Shown: positions 26,272-36,531 of the stretch, piece by piece
Numbering within the stretch: position 1 is the first letter of the stretch
Layout of the letters: each line of letters starts with the position of its first letter
Assembly (NCBI RefSeq): GCF_002873455.1
Contig: NZ_MCUN01000004.1
Location: forward strand, 124,001-188,000
Length of the DNA: 64,000 nucleotides
Reading direction: 5' to 3'
Source of the DNA: Vibrio splendidus
Lineage (GTDB): Bacteria > Pseudomonadota > Gammaproteobacteria > Enterobacterales > Vibrionaceae
Translations under genes and position numbers: made by a program
Notes under the pieces: generated by a model
Database searches by the model: none
What the model was told of the DNA's origin: nothing
Seen by the model: the letters and a program-made list of their open reading frames with translations, nothing else

Positions 26272-27702
26272 ATGAAACCAATTCTACCTGACTACAGCCA
26301 ATCAGGCGTTCTTGTTGTCGGTGACGTAATGCTTGACCGTTACTGGTATGGCCCAACTGGCCGTATTTCACCAGAAGCACCTGTACCCGTTGTGAAAGTA
26401 GAAAATAACGAAGAGCGTCCTGGTGGTGCTGCCAACGTAGCAATGAATATTGCTTCTCTTGGTGGCCATGCTCATATCGTTGGTTTGACTGGAAAAGATG
26501 AGCCTGCTGAGGTTTTAAAAAACACCCTAGGAGCACTAAAAGTTAAATGTGATTTCGTTGAGTTAGAAGACTATCCAACTATTACTAAATTGCGAGTGAT
26601 GAGCCGAGGGCAACAGCTGATCCGTCTTGATTTTGAAGACCGATTTGAGAACACCGATCCAGAACTTGTTTTGTCTCGCATGGAGCAAGCACTTCCTAAT
26701 GTGCGTTCGGTCATCTTATCTGATTACGCTAAAGGTGCTTTGGAGCATGTACAGAGCTTTATCCAAAAAGCACGTGCGGCCAATGTTCCGGTATTTATCG
26801 ATCCAAAAGGTGCAGACTTTGAACGTTATCGTGGTGCAACTTTACTTACGCCAAATATGGCTGAGTTCGAGTTGGTTGCGGGCAAAGTGAAATCTGAAGA
26901 AGAAATGATCGAAAAAGGACTCGCGCTAATTGAAGAGTTTGATTTTGAAGCTTTGTTGGTGACTCGCAGTGAACATGGCATGACGTTATTGCGTAAAGAT
27001 CAAGAACCATTCCATTTGCCGACTCAAGCGAAAGAGGTGTATGACGTAACAGGTGCGGGTGATACGGTTATTTCGGTATTAGCGGCTTCTGTTGCTGCTG
27101 GTAAGCCACTGGATGAAGCGTGTGCATTGGCGAACGCTGCTGCTGGTGTGGTAGTCGGCAAGCTTGGTACATCGACGCTGTCTACGATTGAGTTAGCGGA
27201 AGCGATTCATGGTAGCCAAGACACCGACTACGGCGTGATCTCTGAAGCAGCACTGGTTGAAGCAGTGAAACGTGCTCGTGCGAAAGGCGAGAAAGTCGTT
27301 ATGACGAATGGCTGCTTTGATATTCTGCATGCCGGTCATGTTTCTTACATGAACCATGCAGCTGAGTTAGGCGATCGTTTGATCGTTGCAGTGAATACTG
27401 ATGAATCAGTAAAACGTCTGAAAGGTCCTGGTCGCCCTGTGAACCCAACCGATCGTCGTATGGCGGTATTGGCTGGCTTAGGCGCGGTTGATTGGGTGGT
27501 TCCGTTTTCTGAAGATACACCTCAACGTTTGATCTCTGAGGTTCTACCAAGTCTTCTAGTGAAGGGTGGTGATTACAAACCTGAAGAGATTGCCGGTGGC
27601 GCGGAAGTGATTGCGGCTGGTGGTGAAGTGAAAGTACTTAATTTTGAAGATGGTTGCTCTACGACTGAAATCATTAAAGCGATTAAAGGTGGTCGAGGTT
27701 AG
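26272..27702 (+). CDS. hldE: Bifunctional heptose-7-phosphate kinase/heptose-1-phosphate adenylyltransferase
   Basis: Makes ADP-D-glycero-beta-D-manno-heptose for the lipopolysaccharide inner core. The protein has 476 residues in two domains. The N-terminal PfkB-type kinase has [22 protein letters not shown] and catalytic Asp264 in VTGAGDTV. The C-terminal nucleotidyltransferase starts about residue 340 with [12 protein letters not shown]; His353 and His356 form the HxGH site. GGAG lies 8 nt before the ATG. The gene is followed by a terminator shared with tolC. Confidence 0.97.
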   Translation: MKPILPDYSQSGVLVVGDVMLDRYWYGPTGRISPEAPVPVVKVENNEERPGGAANVAMNIASLGGHAHIVGLTGKDEPAEVLKNTLGALKVKCDFVELEDYPTITKLRVMSRGQQLIRLDFEDRFENTDPELVLSRMEQALPNVRSVILSDYAKGALEHVQSFIQKARAANVPVFIDPKGADFERYRGATLLTPNMAEFELVAGKVKSEEEMIEKGLALIEEFDFEALLVTRSEHGMTLLRKDQEPFHLPTQAKEVYDVTGAGDTVISVLAASVAAGKPLDEACALANAAAGVVVGKLGTSTLSTIELAEAIHGSQDTDYGVISEAALVEAVKRARAKGEKVVMTNGCFDILHAGHVSYMNHAAELGDRLIVAVNTDESVKRLKGPGRPVNPTDRRMAVLAGLGAVDWVVPFSEDTPQRLISEVLPSLLVKGGDYKPEEIAGGAEVIAAGGEVKVLNFEDGCSTTEIIKAIKGGRG

Positions 27703-27763
27703 TGTCTAGTCTTTTGGGGTTAAGCTTTTAGTTAGACAGTAAATCTCGCTTTCAATCGACAAT

Positions 27764-27792
27764 AAAAATGCCGCTCAATGAGCGGCATTTTT
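27764..27792. terminator. Bidirectional terminator between hldE and tolC
   Basis: AAAAATGCCGCT (27764-27775) and AGCGGCATTTTT (27781-27792), perfect 12-bp stem with a 5-nt loop and A/T tracts on both sides. Confidence 0.9.
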
Positions 27793-27854
27793 GTATCTGT
27801 AATTTGATCGTTTTATTAAAGACTCAAGTTAGAGCCTTTAACTAGGATCTGAAA

Positions 27855-29183
27855 TTACTTACTTGCTACTTTTAGACCTGCGTTTACATCAACAATGTCT
27901 TGTTCGCTTAGTGTACCAACCGCTTGACGAAGCTGAAGAACACTTAGGATGTAGTTGTAACGAGCATCTGAAAGGTTTTTGTTCGCATCGTATAGACGAC
28001 GAGTCGAATCTAGTACATCAACGATAGTACGAGTACCTACATCAAAACCTGCTTCTGTTGCTTCTAGAGCAGACTGAGCAGAAACAACAGATTGTTCGTA
28101 AGCACGTAGAGCACCAATCGAAGCACTGATGTTGTTGTTGAATGCACGAACGTCTTTTACAACGCTACGGTAAGTTGCTTCTAGATCTTCACTTGCTGCA
28201 ACGTAGTTGTATTCAGCCTGTTTAGTCAAAGAAGTTGTGCTACCACCCGTGTATAGAGGTACATTTAAGTTAACGCCAACATTGAAGTTGTTTGTCGTGC
28301 CGTCAGAAGTGTCACTTGAACCAATATCAGTGTAGTCATATCCACCATCAAGAGTTAGAGATGGTAGATGACCTGAACTCTGTAGGGAGATGTTGTCTTT
28401 AGCTATATCTTGCGAGATACGCGCAGCAAGTAGACTTAGGTTTTTTTGCTCTGCTTGTTCAACAAGTGCAATAGCAGACTCAGAAGATTTGCTAGCTGAG
28501 AAACGATCAGTATCTAGGATGCTTAGGTTAGAGTGTTCCTGACCTGTAATCTCACGCAGACCTTCGTAGTTATTAATCAGAGTATTCTCTGCTAAAACTT
28601 CGTCAGCTAAAACACCATCGTACTGAGCTTGCGCATCATGTACATCGGTGATTGCTGAAAGACCTACTTCAAAGCGTTGTTTCGTTTGCTCTAGTTGACG
28701 AGCAACCGCGGCTTTTTCTGCACGAACAAATTCTAGGTTGTCTTGAGCGCGAAGTACTTCAAAGTACGCTGTCGCAACACGAAGAATTAGAGCTTGCTGC
28801 TCTGCCGCATACGCTGAATCCGATTGACGAGCACTTTTCTCGGCGGTATCTAGCGTGATCCAAGAAGAACGTTGGTACAGTTCTTGAGAAAAGCTAATAC
28901 CAGCAGTTAGAGCATTTTGGTCATTATCTCTAGTAGGTGCTGAATCTAAGTCTGTCTCACCTCGAGTAAGGTTGTATCCAGCTGTCAAATTGATTTGCGG
29001 TAACAAAGAGCTACGGCTTGACGTTACTGCTTCAAAAGCGGCATCGCGCTGCGCTGCTGAACGAAGAAGTTGTGGATCGTTCTGTTTTGCTTGGTCGTAA
29101 ACTTCAGCTAGCGTATCAGCAAAAGCTGACGAACTCAGGCTGCCGATTGCTGCACTGATAAATAGTGGAAGCAGTTTTTTCAT
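27855..29183 (-). CDS. tolC: Outer-membrane efflux channel TolC
   Basis: Trimeric outer-membrane exit duct for tripartite drug efflux pumps and type I secretion. The protein has 442 residues, starting with a signal peptide (~1-22, ending SSSAFA). The two structural repeats of the outer-membrane efflux family are visible: LAEVYDQAKQNDPQLLRSAA with AYNLTRG-like beta segments, and the second half with LSLLAARISQDIAKDNI. The conserved C-terminal helix has VGTRTIVDVLDSTRRLYDA. Divergent from nudF across an AT-rich gap of about 225 bp, which matches the E. coli order. Confidence 0.96.
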   Translation of the reverse strand: MKKLLPLFISAAIGSLSSSAFADTLAEVYDQAKQNDPQLLRSAAQRDAAFEAVTSSRSSLLPQINLTAGYNLTRGETDLDSAPTRDNDQNALTAGISFSQELYQRSSWITLDTAEKSARQSDSAYAAEQQALILRVATAYFEVLRAQDNLEFVRAEKAAVARQLEQTKQRFEVGLSAITDVHDAQAQYDGVLADEVLAENTLINNYEGLREITGQEHSNLSILDTDRFSASKSSESAIALVEQAEQKNLSLLAARISQDIAKDNISLQSSGHLPSLTLDGGYDYTDIGSSDTSDGTTNNFNVGVNLNVPLYTGGSTTSLTKQAEYNYVAASEDLEATYRSVVKDVRAFNNNISASIGALRAYEQSVVSAQSALEATEAGFDVGTRTIVDVLDSTRRLYDANKNLSDARYNYILSVLQLRQAVGTLSEQDIVDVNAGLKVASK

Positions 29184-29410
29184 TTTCCTATTCCTGCCTT
29201 TAATGGAATTTTCTTCAAAAGAGTTTAACCCAGTTTGGTGGTAATTTACTCGAAACTTTGCACTTTTTTACATTTAACTGTCCACTTGTGCAATATTTAT
29301 TTTTAAAAACTTAACTTTAATTATAAAATTTATATAAAAAGTTGAACCTTATCCTTGGTAGTTAACTCGGACAATGAGTAAACTATAAAGATCACTTAGT
29401 GAGGTACCAA

Positions 29411-30040
29411 ATGCAACAGTATGACAATCAACGACATGAGTTTACTCCTCAAGATGTGGAAATAGTCTCAAAAGAGACGCTGTTTCGTGGTTTTTTCAAA
29501 ATGGTTAAATACACATTTAAACACAAGCTGTTTGAGGGAGGCTGGAGCCAACCGATAAAACGCGAGATGTTTGAGCGTGGACATGCTGCTGCTTTGTTAC
29601 CTTACGATCCTGTCCGTGACGAAGTTGTGATTGTCGAACAGATCCGTGTTGGTGCTCTAGAGCATGAGAACCCATGGCAATATGAAATTGTTGCCGGGAT
29701 CATTGATACCGATGAATCACCACAAGATGTCGCTCGTCGTGAAGCAATGGAAGAGGCCGGAGTCGAAGTCGGATCTGTATTGCCTATTACTTCGTATTAT
29801 CCTTCATCGGGTGGTTGCTCAGAAAAGCTCGACGTGTTTGTTGGCTGCGTTGATGCCACGACAGCAAAAGGTGTACACGGATTGGATTACGAAGGTGAAG
29901 ATATCCTCGTGCAAGTGATGAGTCGCGAAGCTGCTTATCAATTAGTAAAAGAGGGTGTGTTTGAAAATGGAGCCACGATCATTGCGCTACAGTGGCTACA
30001 ATTGAACTACCAAGAATTACAGTCAGAGTGGATAGATTAA
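29411..30040 (+). CDS. nudF: ADP-ribose diphosphatase (Nudix)
   Basis: Hydrolyses ADP-ribose to AMP and ribose-5-phosphate. The ATG at 29411 has GAGGT 5 nt upstream and gives 209 residues, exactly the length of E. coli NudF; a GTG 12 nt earlier overlaps that ribosome site and is not preferred. The Nudix box begins at Gly96 (GIIDTDESPQDVARREAMEE then AG). First gene of nudF-yqiB-cpdA-yqiA, leading to parE. Confidence 0.96.
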   Translation: MQQYDNQRHEFTPQDVEIVSKETLFRGFFKMVKYTFKHKLFEGGWSQPIKREMFERGHAAALLPYDPVRDEVVIVEQIRVGALEHENPWQYEIVAGIIDTDESPQDVARREAMEEAGVEVGSVLPITSYYPSSGGCSEKLDVFVGCVDATTAKGVHGLDYEGEDILVQVMSREAAYQLVKEGVFENGATIIALQWLQLNYQELQSEWID

Positions 30041-30044
30041 CGTC

Positions 30045-30485
30045 ATGCCAAATATAGCAGTCAAAAAACCGTATCATGTTGATCTTGCTGAATTGATGCG
30101 AGTTTACGAGACTAACTATGCCAAACTTAACGCTCTGTTACCGGTTGGGCATGAGGTTGGTGACGTTCGCTGTTATCAAGCCGTTAACATGGTGTATCAA
30201 TTGACAGTGAATGAGGTCACAAAATACACCACTTTAATAGATATATGTCAGAGTGACGCGATGCCAGTGTTTCCTTTGCCAAAAATGTCTGTCAGGCTAT
30301 ATCACGACGCTCGAGTTGCAGAAGTGTGCACTAGCGGGGATTTTTCGCGAGTCAAAGCGAAATATGACTACCCCAACACTAAACTTTTGCAAAAGGACGA
30401 GAAATTTCAATTGAATAAATTTCTTGGGGAATGGTTAACGTTTTGTTTAAAAACGGGTATCAGCCGAACCCCAATTAACTTTTAA
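30045..30485 (+). CDS. yqiB: DUF1249 family protein YqiB
   Basis: A 146-residue conserved protein with no known function. The start is 4 nt after the nudF stop, so co-translation is likely. Characteristic segments are LMRVYETNYAKLNALLP and MSVRLYHDARVAEVC. It sits between nudF and cpdA exactly as in E. coli. Confidence 0.93.
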   Translation: MPNIAVKKPYHVDLAELMRVYETNYAKLNALLPVGHEVGDVRCYQAVNMVYQLTVNEVTKYTTLIDICQSDAMPVFPLPKMSVRLYHDARVAEVCTSGDFSRVKAKYDYPNTKLLQKDEKFQLNKFLGEWLTFCLKTGISRTPINF

Positions 30486-30545
30486 TTGAACCTACTTAAA
30501 CAACACTTTTAAAGTCTAAACAGTAACGTATCTGGATTTGTTATT

Positions 30546-31370
30546 TTGGAATTATCACACACTTCAAAATTTGATGAGAGCACTATTAAGCTTGTGCAGC
30601 TAACGGACACGCATTTATTTGCGCCGAGCAATGGCAGCTTATTAAGCATCAACACTCAAGATAGCTTTCGTGCTGTAGTCGATGGCATTGTTAGTCAGGG
30701 CTTTGACTATCAAGCGATTCTAGCAACAGGTGATATCTCTCAAGATCACAGTGCTGAGTCGTACCAGAAATTTGAGTCAGGGATAAAGCCTTTGGAAAAG
30801 CCATGTTACTGGCTACCCGGGAACCATGACTTCAAGCCTAATATGGGCAGTGTTTTACCATCACCACAAATACAGTGTGTTGAGCATGTCTTGCTAGGCG
30901 ATAACTGGCAGATGGTTATGCTGGACTCGCAAGTGGTGGGCGTACCTCATGGGCGTCTTAGTGATCAACAACTTGATCTACTAGAGCAAAAGCTGACAGA
31001 ATTCCCTGAGCGTAACACCTTGGTTTTGCTGCACCACCACCCTTTGCTAGTGGGGAGTGCGTGGCTTGATCAACATAACCTGAAAGATGCTGAGCAGTTT
31101 TGGGATGTGGTTCAACAGCACACCAATGTGAAAGCGGTACTTTGTGGTCACGTTCATCAAGACATGAATCGCAATCATTATGGTGTACAAGTCATGGCAA
31201 CCCCATCGACTTGTGTTCAATTTAAACCAAACTCGAACGACTTTGCGGTTGATACCTTATCTCCAGGCTGGCGAGAGATTGAATTGCACCAAGATGGCAC
31301 GGTAACTACTCAGGTTCGTCGCTTGCCTAATGGACAGTTCTCGCCAGACTTTGATGCCGGTGGTTACTAA
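30546..31370 (+). CDS. cpdA: 3',5'-cyclic-AMP phosphodiesterase
   Basis: Hydrolyses cAMP and so tunes CRP-dependent expression. The protein has 274 residues from a TTG start (E. coli 275). Metallophosphoesterase motifs are complete: Asp21 and His23 in LTDTHLF, ATGDISQD, LPGNHDF, LLHHHPL and CGHVHQD. The TTG is preferred because it gives the family length and the leader peptide aligns; its Shine-Dalgarno is weak. It ends 1 nt before yqiA starts. Confidence 0.94.
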   Translation: MELSHTSKFDESTIKLVQLTDTHLFAPSNGSLLSINTQDSFRAVVDGIVSQGFDYQAILATGDISQDHSAESYQKFESGIKPLEKPCYWLPGNHDFKPNMGSVLPSPQIQCVEHVLLGDNWQMVMLDSQVVGVPHGRLSDQQLDLLEQKLTEFPERNTLVLLHHHPLLVGSAWLDQHNLKDAEQFWDVVQQHTNVKAVLCGHVHQDMNRNHYGVQVMATPSTCVQFKPNSNDFAVDTLSPGWREIELHQDGTVTTQVRRLPNGQFSPDFDAGGY

Positions 31371-31371
31371 T

Positions 31372-31977
31372 ATGCAGGACTTTGATCAGCAAACCGCTAA
31401 GCCATCACTGCTTCTCTATATTCACGGTTTTAACAGTTCATCACGATCCCACAAAGCGATGGTGATGGCTGACTATTGCGCTGAACATCGCGCAGATATT
31501 AAGGTGATTACGCCTCAACTGCCGAGTTTCCCTCTGCAAGCTGCACTTCATTTGCAGCAGCTGGTGGAGCAATATAAAGAGCAATACCAGATAGCGTTAG
31601 TCGGTAGTTCATTGGGTGGCTATCTTTCTACATGGTTGAATAGTCACTATGGTTTTAAAGCGGTTGTTGTAAACCCAGCCGTGAAGCCGTATGAGCTTCT
31701 TGCTGATTATTTAGGTGAGCAAGTAAACCCATACACAGATGAACGATATGTACTGGAAACAAAGCATATCGATGAACTGAAAGCGTTAGAGGTTCCGGTT
31801 ATCGCTAAGGCGAGTGATTTCTGGTTACTTCAGCAAACGGAAGACGAAGTTCTGGATTACCGACAAGCGGTAGATAAGTACCAAGGTGCAACACAAACAA
31901 TAGAAGAGGGCGGGGATCATAGCTTTGTGGATTTTGAGCGCTACCCACAACAAATCATCACCTTTCTAAATCTTTAA
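31372..31977 (+). CDS. yqiA: YqiA family esterase
   Basis: An alpha/beta hydrolase of 201 residues with short-chain esterase activity in the E. coli homologue. It has LYIHGFNSSSRSHKA near the N-terminus, the nucleophile in VGSSLGGYLSTWL, and the His region GGDHSFVDFE at the end. The ATG lies directly after the cpdA TAA; the longer frame into cpdA is not conserved. It precedes parE, as in E. coli. Confidence 0.94.
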   Translation: MQDFDQQTAKPSLLLYIHGFNSSSRSHKAMVMADYCAEHRADIKVITPQLPSFPLQAALHLQQLVEQYKEQYQIALVGSSLGGYLSTWLNSHYGFKAVVVNPAVKPYELLADYLGEQVNPYTDERYVLETKHIDELKALEVPVIAKASDFWLLQQTEDEVLDYRQAVDKYQGATQTIEEGGDHSFVDFERYPQQIITFLNL

Positions 31978-32074
31978 TCTGTTTCACCAGCAGAGTAATT
32001 TTCTCTTGTCTGTCTGTTATTTCATCTATCAATGGTGAAATATCATAGTTTGATGTCTTAGTTTTTGAACTAGC

Positions 32075-32103
32075 TTGACATCATTACTCAGCTTCCAGAC
32101 TAT
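32075..32103 (+). promoter_or_regulatory. Probable parE promoter
   Basis: Perfect TTGACA (32075-32080), 17-bp spacer, GACTAT (32098-32103), overlapping TATATT. It lies about 115 bp before the parE start in an otherwise gene-free 240-bp gap. Confidence 0.5.
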
Positions 32104-32131
32104 ATTCCCCAATACTTCGCTCGTTCGCTCT

Positions 32132-32149
32132 ACTATGAAGGTTCATAGT
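32132..32149. repeat. Perfect 8-bp palindrome upstream of parE
   Basis: ACTATGAA (32132-32139), GG, TTCATAGT (32142-32149). It lies about 25 bp downstream of the candidate -10 and is not followed by T residues. An operator or an mRNA hairpin are both possible. Confidence 0.65.
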
Positions 32150-32216
32150 GATAATTTTGCTTTAGTGAAACTAGAGCCAGCGAACTGACGCAAACTTTTT
32201 GAGTAAACTCCGTATT

Positions 32217-34097
32217 ATGACTGAACAATATAATGCAAAAGACCTCGAGGTACTTGAAGGTCTCGATCCCGTGCGACACCGCCCGGGAATGTACACCGAG
32301 ACAGAAAGACCTAACCACCTTGCCCAAGAAGTCATTGATAACTCGGTTGATGAAGCACTAGCGGGACACGCTAAGAAAATTAAAGTTGTGCTTCATGCTG
32401 ACCAATCGTTAGAAGTTACCGATGACGGCCGTGGTATGCCGGTTGATATCCACCCTGAAAAAGGGATCTCGGGTGTTGAGCTGATTTTAACTAAGCTCCA
32501 CTCAGGCGGTAAATTCTCAAACAACAACTATAAGTTTTCAGGTGGTTTGCACGGGGTAGGTATCTCGGTGGTAAACGCGCTGTCAAAACGAGTTGAAGTG
32601 ACGGTTCGCCGTGACGGTCAGGTACATGAAATCGCCCTTGAGGGTGGTCATGCCGTAACGGACCTTACTGTTACGGGGACTTGTGGTCACCGCAATACCG
32701 GTACTACCGTGCATTTTTGGCCTGATCCAAAATACTTCGATAGCTCTAAGTTCTCTGTTTTACGTCTTATTAATAACCTGCGCGCTAAAGCGGTACTTTG
32801 CCCTGGTTTAGAAATCATCTTTATCGACAAGGTTGGCGGTGAAGAACATAAATGGTTCTATGAAGACGGTCTAAAAGACTACCTTGCAGAAGGTGTGAAA
32901 GGTTACACCTTACTGCCTGAAGAACCTTATGTTGGCGAATTCGTTGCTGAAACGGAAATGGCGAACTGGGCGATCATTTGGCAGCCAGAAGGCGGTGATA
33001 TGATCACCGAAAGTTACGTGAACTTAGTACCAACTAAGCAAGGTGGTACACACGTAAACGGTCTTCGCCAAGGTTTGCTTGATGCAATGCGTGAGTTCTG
33101 TGAATTCCGTAATCTTCTACCACGTGGCGTTAAGCTAACGGGTGATGACATCTTTGACCGTTGTTCATACGTGTTATCAGTGAAGATGCAAGACCCGCAG
33201 TTTGCTGGTCAAACGAAAGAGCGCTTATCTTCTCGTCAAACTGCTGCGTTTGTTTCTGGTGTCGTGAAGGATGCTTTCAGCTTGTGGCTGAATGAAAAGC
33301 CTCAGTTAGCAGAATTACTAGCAGAAGCGTGTATTGCTAACGCGCATCGTCGTATGCGCGCAAGCAAAAAGGTTGTGCGTAAGAAAATAGCATCTGGCCC
33401 AGCACTGCCGGGTAAACTAACCGACTGTTCAGTTCAAGATTTAAGCCGTACCGAAATCTTCTTCGTGGAAGGGGACTCGGCGGGTGGTTCTGCTAAACAA
33501 GCACGTGATCGTGAGTTCCAAGCGGTTATGCCACTTCGCGGTAAGATCCTAAACACGTGGGAAGTGTCAGCAGACCAAGTATTGGCTTCACAAGAAGTAC
33601 ACGATATTTCAGTTGCTTTGGGTATTGATCCTGATAACGATGATTTGTCAGGCCTGCGTTACGGTAAGATCTGTATCCTTGCCGATGCGGACTCGGATGG
33701 TCTTCATATTGCGACACTGCTATGTGCACTCTTTACTCGCCATTTCCACGCTTTGGTTGAAGCAGGTCATATCTATGTGGCAATGCCTCCTCTGTATCGT
33801 ATTGATTGCGGTAAAGAAGTGTTCTACGCACTCGATGACTCAGAGAAAGATGGGGTACTTGAGCGACTATCGCAGAAAAAAGCCAAGATCAACGTGCAAC
33901 GATTCAAAGGTCTGGGTGAAATGAACCCGCTTCAGTTGCGTGAAACCACTATGGATCCAAATACTCGTCGCCTTGTTCAGTTGACTATTGATGACAACGA
34001 CGCAACCAACGAGATGATGGACATGCTGCTTGGTAAGAAACGTGCAGATGATCGCCGTGCATGGTTACAGACTAACGGTGATATGGCCGAGGTATAA
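32217..34097 (+). CDS. parE: DNA topoisomerase IV subunit B
   Basis: ATPase subunit of topoisomerase IV, which decatenates daughter chromosomes. ATG at 32217 (MTEQYNAKDLEVL) gives 626 residues; six codons of open frame upstream are not conserved. GHKL ATPase motifs are EVIDNSVDEAL, DDGRGMPVDIH and GGLHGVGISVVNALS. The TOPRIM domain has EGDSAGGSAKQARDR and DADSDGLHI. The parC start lies 3 nt after the stop, so the two subunits are coupled. Confidence 0.97.
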   Translation: MTEQYNAKDLEVLEGLDPVRHRPGMYTETERPNHLAQEVIDNSVDEALAGHAKKIKVVLHADQSLEVTDDGRGMPVDIHPEKGISGVELILTKLHSGGKFSNNNYKFSGGLHGVGISVVNALSKRVEVTVRRDGQVHEIALEGGHAVTDLTVTGTCGHRNTGTTVHFWPDPKYFDSSKFSVLRLINNLRAKAVLCPGLEIIFIDKVGGEEHKWFYEDGLKDYLAEGVKGYTLLPEEPYVGEFVAETEMANWAIIWQPEGGDMITESYVNLVPTKQGGTHVNGLRQGLLDAMREFCEFRNLLPRGVKLTGDDIFDRCSYVLSVKMQDPQFAGQTKERLSSRQTAAFVSGVVKDAFSLWLNEKPQLAELLAEACIANAHRRMRASKKVVRKKIASGPALPGKLTDCSVQDLSRTEIFFVEGDSAGGSAKQARDREFQAVMPLRGKILNTWEVSADQVLASQEVHDISVALGIDPDNDDLSGLRYGKICILADADSDGLHIATLLCALFTRHFHALVEAGHIYVAMPPLYRIDCGKEVFYALDDSEKDGVLERLSQKKAKINVQRFKGLGEMNPLQLRETTMDPNTRRLVQLTIDDNDATNEMMDMLLGKKRADDRRAWLQTNGDMAEV

Positions 34098-34100
34098 TGG

Positions 34101-36359
34101 ATGTCTAACGAAATTACATATGATGGCGTTGAACAGTTGCCAATGCGCAAGTTCACCGAAGATGCCTATTTAAATTACTCAATGTACGTGATCATGGATC
34201 GTGCATTGCCTTATATCGGTGATGGCTTGAAGCCAGTACAACGTCGTATTATCTATGCGATGTCTGAGCTAGGCTTATCAGCAGCATCGAAATACAAAAA
34301 ATCAGCACGTACCGTTGGTGACGTATTAGGTAAGTATCACCCACACGGTGACTCTGCTTGTTACGAAGCGATGGTACTGATGGCACAGCCTTTCTCTTAC
34401 CGTTACCCATTGGTTGATGGTCAAGGTAACTGGGGTGCACCAGATGACCCGAAATCATTCGCTGCGATGCGTTATACCGAAGCAAAACTGTCAAAATTTG
34501 CTGAAGTCTTGCTGGGTGAATTGGGTCAGGGCACCGTTGATTGGCAACCAAACTTTGATGGCACGATGAAAGAGCCACAAATGTTGCCTGCTCGTCTTCC
34601 TCATATTTTGCTTAACGGTATTACCGGTATCGCGGTAGGTATGGCGACCGATATTCCGCCACACAACGTGCGTGAAGTAGCGAATGCAGCGATTCATTTG
34701 ATTGATACGCCTAAAGCTGAACTTCCAGATGTGATGGGTTTCATTCAAGGCCCAGATTACCCGACAGAAGCTGAAATTATTTCGCCGAAGTTGGACATCG
34801 AAAAGATCTACCGTACTGGACGTGGAAGCATCAAGATGCGCGCAGTTTGGCACAAGGAAGGCTCCGATATTGTTATCACGGCTTTACCTCATCAAGTGTC
34901 AGGTGCGAAGTTACTTGAGCAAATTGCGAACCAGATGCGCGCTAAGAAGCTGCCTATGGTTGACGATCTGCGTGATGAATCAGATCACGAGAACCCAACG
35001 CGTATCGTTGTTGTACCTCGTTCAAATCGTATCGACTGTGACCAACTGATGAGTCACTTGTTCGCGTCGACGGATTTAGAGAAAAACTTCCGCGTGAACT
35101 TGAACATGATTGGTTTAGATAACCGTCCTCAAGTTAAAGGTCTGGTTCAAATCCTGAAAGAATGGATTGAGTTCCGTCGCATGACCGTTCGCCGTCGTTT
35201 ACAGTACCGTTTAGATAAAGTACTGGCACGTTTGCATATCTTAGAAGGTTTACTTGCTGCTTATCTAAATATTGACGAAGTGATTGAAATCATTAGAACA
35301 GAAGACGAACCATGTCCTGTTCTGATGAACCGTTTCAACATTTCTGAAATTCAAGCTAATGCGATTCTTGATATTAAACTTCGTAACTTAGCTAAGTTAG
35401 AAGAATTTAAAATTCGAGCTGAGCAAGAAGAGCTTGAAGCTGAACGTGAAAAGCTTGAAAAGCTATTAGGTTCAGAGCGTCGCTTGAATACGCTGATCAA
35501 AAAAGAAATCCAAGCAGATGCAGATAAATACGGCGATGATCGTCGCTCACCCTTGATTGAGCGTGCTGAAGCGAAAGCGCTAACAGAACGTGACTTAGTA
35601 CCAAGCGAACCAATTACGGTTGTGTTGTCTGAAAAAGGTTGGATTCGTCATGCCAAAGGGCATGAAGTTGACGCTGAAGGATTGAACTACAAATCAGGTG
35701 ATAAATTCTTAGCAAGCACTAAGGGTAAGAGTAACCAACAAGCGGTGTTCCTCGGCAGTGATGGCCGAAGCTACTCCCTTGAATCTCACTCACTGCCATC
35801 GGCGCGAAGCCAAGGTGAGCCAATTACAGGCCGCTTGAACGTCAGCCCGGGTACTTCTATTCGCCAAGTGGTGATGGGGGAGAATGAACAGCTATGGTTA
35901 GTCGGTTCTGATGCGGGTTATGGTTTTGTTTGTAAAGGCAGCGATCTGTTGTCTAAGAACAAGAGCGGTAAAGCGCTGGTTAACTTACCACAAGCTTCTG
36001 AAGTGATGTTGCCAAGCCCGATTGCTGACTTGGACAGTAACCAGATTCTGGCGATTACTAACCAAGGTCGTATGTTGTTGTTCCCGATTAAAGACCTACC
36101 TCAGTTGAGTAAAGGTAAGGGTAACAAGATCATCAATATTCCTTCTGCAAAAGCAAAAGAGCGTGAAGAGTTTGTCTCGCATCTGATGGCTATTCCAGAG
36201 AATGCAACGCTGACTATTTACGCGGGTAAACGCAAGCTTGGCTTGAAACCTGCGGACCTTGAAAACTTCCGTGGGGAACGTGGTCGTCGTGGTGGTTTAC
36301 TGCCGAGAGGGTTGCAGCGAGTGACTCGCATCGATATCGATGACCCTAGCGACGCTTAA
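34101..36359 (+). CDS. parC: DNA topoisomerase IV subunit A
   Basis: DNA-breaking subunit of topoisomerase IV, 752 residues. The active-site tyrosine is Tyr125 in [10 protein letters not shown]. The quinolone-determining region reads [19 protein letters not shown]; Ser85 and Glu89 correspond to E. coli Ser80 and Glu84 and are the susceptible residues. The C-terminal beta-pinwheel follows from about residue 500. A 13-bp sequence that includes the stop codon is repeated in tandem just downstream, then a terminator. Confidence 0.97.
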   Translation: MSNEITYDGVEQLPMRKFTEDAYLNYSMYVIMDRALPYIGDGLKPVQRRIIYAMSELGLSAASKYKKSARTVGDVLGKYHPHGDSACYEAMVLMAQPFSYRYPLVDGQGNWGAPDDPKSFAAMRYTEAKLSKFAEVLLGELGQGTVDWQPNFDGTMKEPQMLPARLPHILLNGITGIAVGMATDIPPHNVREVANAAIHLIDTPKAELPDVMGFIQGPDYPTEAEIISPKLDIEKIYRTGRGSIKMRAVWHKEGSDIVITALPHQVSGAKLLEQIANQMRAKKLPMVDDLRDESDHENPTRIVVVPRSNRIDCDQLMSHLFASTDLEKNFRVNLNMIGLDNRPQVKGLVQILKEWIEFRRMTVRRRLQYRLDKVLARLHILEGLLAAYLNIDEVIEIIRTEDEPCPVLMNRFNISEIQANAILDIKLRNLAKLEEFKIRAEQEELEAEREKLEKLLGSERRLNTLIKKEIQADADKYGDDRRSPLIERAEAKALTERDLVPSEPITVVLSEKGWIRHAKGHEVDAEGLNYKSGDKFLASTKGKSNQQAVFLGSDGRSYSLESHSLPSARSQGEPITGRLNVSPGTSIRQVVMGENEQLWLVGSDAGYGFVCKGSDLLSKNKSGKALVNLPQASEVMLPSPIADLDSNQILAITNQGRMLLFPIKDLPQLSKGKGNKIINIPSAKAKEREEFVSHLMAIPENATLTIYAGKRKLGLKPADLENFRGERGRRGGLLPRGLQRVTRIDIDDPSDA

Positions 36360-36389
36360 CTATGACGCTTAACTATGACACTTAGTTAT
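36351..36389. repeat. 13-bp tandem repeat, three copies, over the parC stop codon
   Basis: GACGCTTAACTAT at 36351-36363 and 36364-36376, then the variant GACACTTAGTTAT at 36377-36389. The first copy holds the Asp-Ala-TAA end of parC. Confidence 0.88.
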
Positions 36390-36434
36390 ATAACTAGTTT
36401 TAATTGAGTTTATAATTCGCTTGATTGATAAAAG

Positions 36435-36462
36435 AAAACCCAGCTTAATAGCTGGGTTTTTT
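36435..36462. terminator. Terminator between parC and degS
   Basis: AAAACCCAGC (36435-36444) and GCTGGGTTTT (36451-36460), 10-bp stem, 6-nt loop, T-tract on both strands; serves the convergent genes. Confidence 0.88.
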
Positions 36463-36531
36463 GTATCTGTATTTGTATTTGGCGGTTTGAGTCGCTAGCC
36501 ATCATGTTAGCAATCAAACTAAATATAGAGG

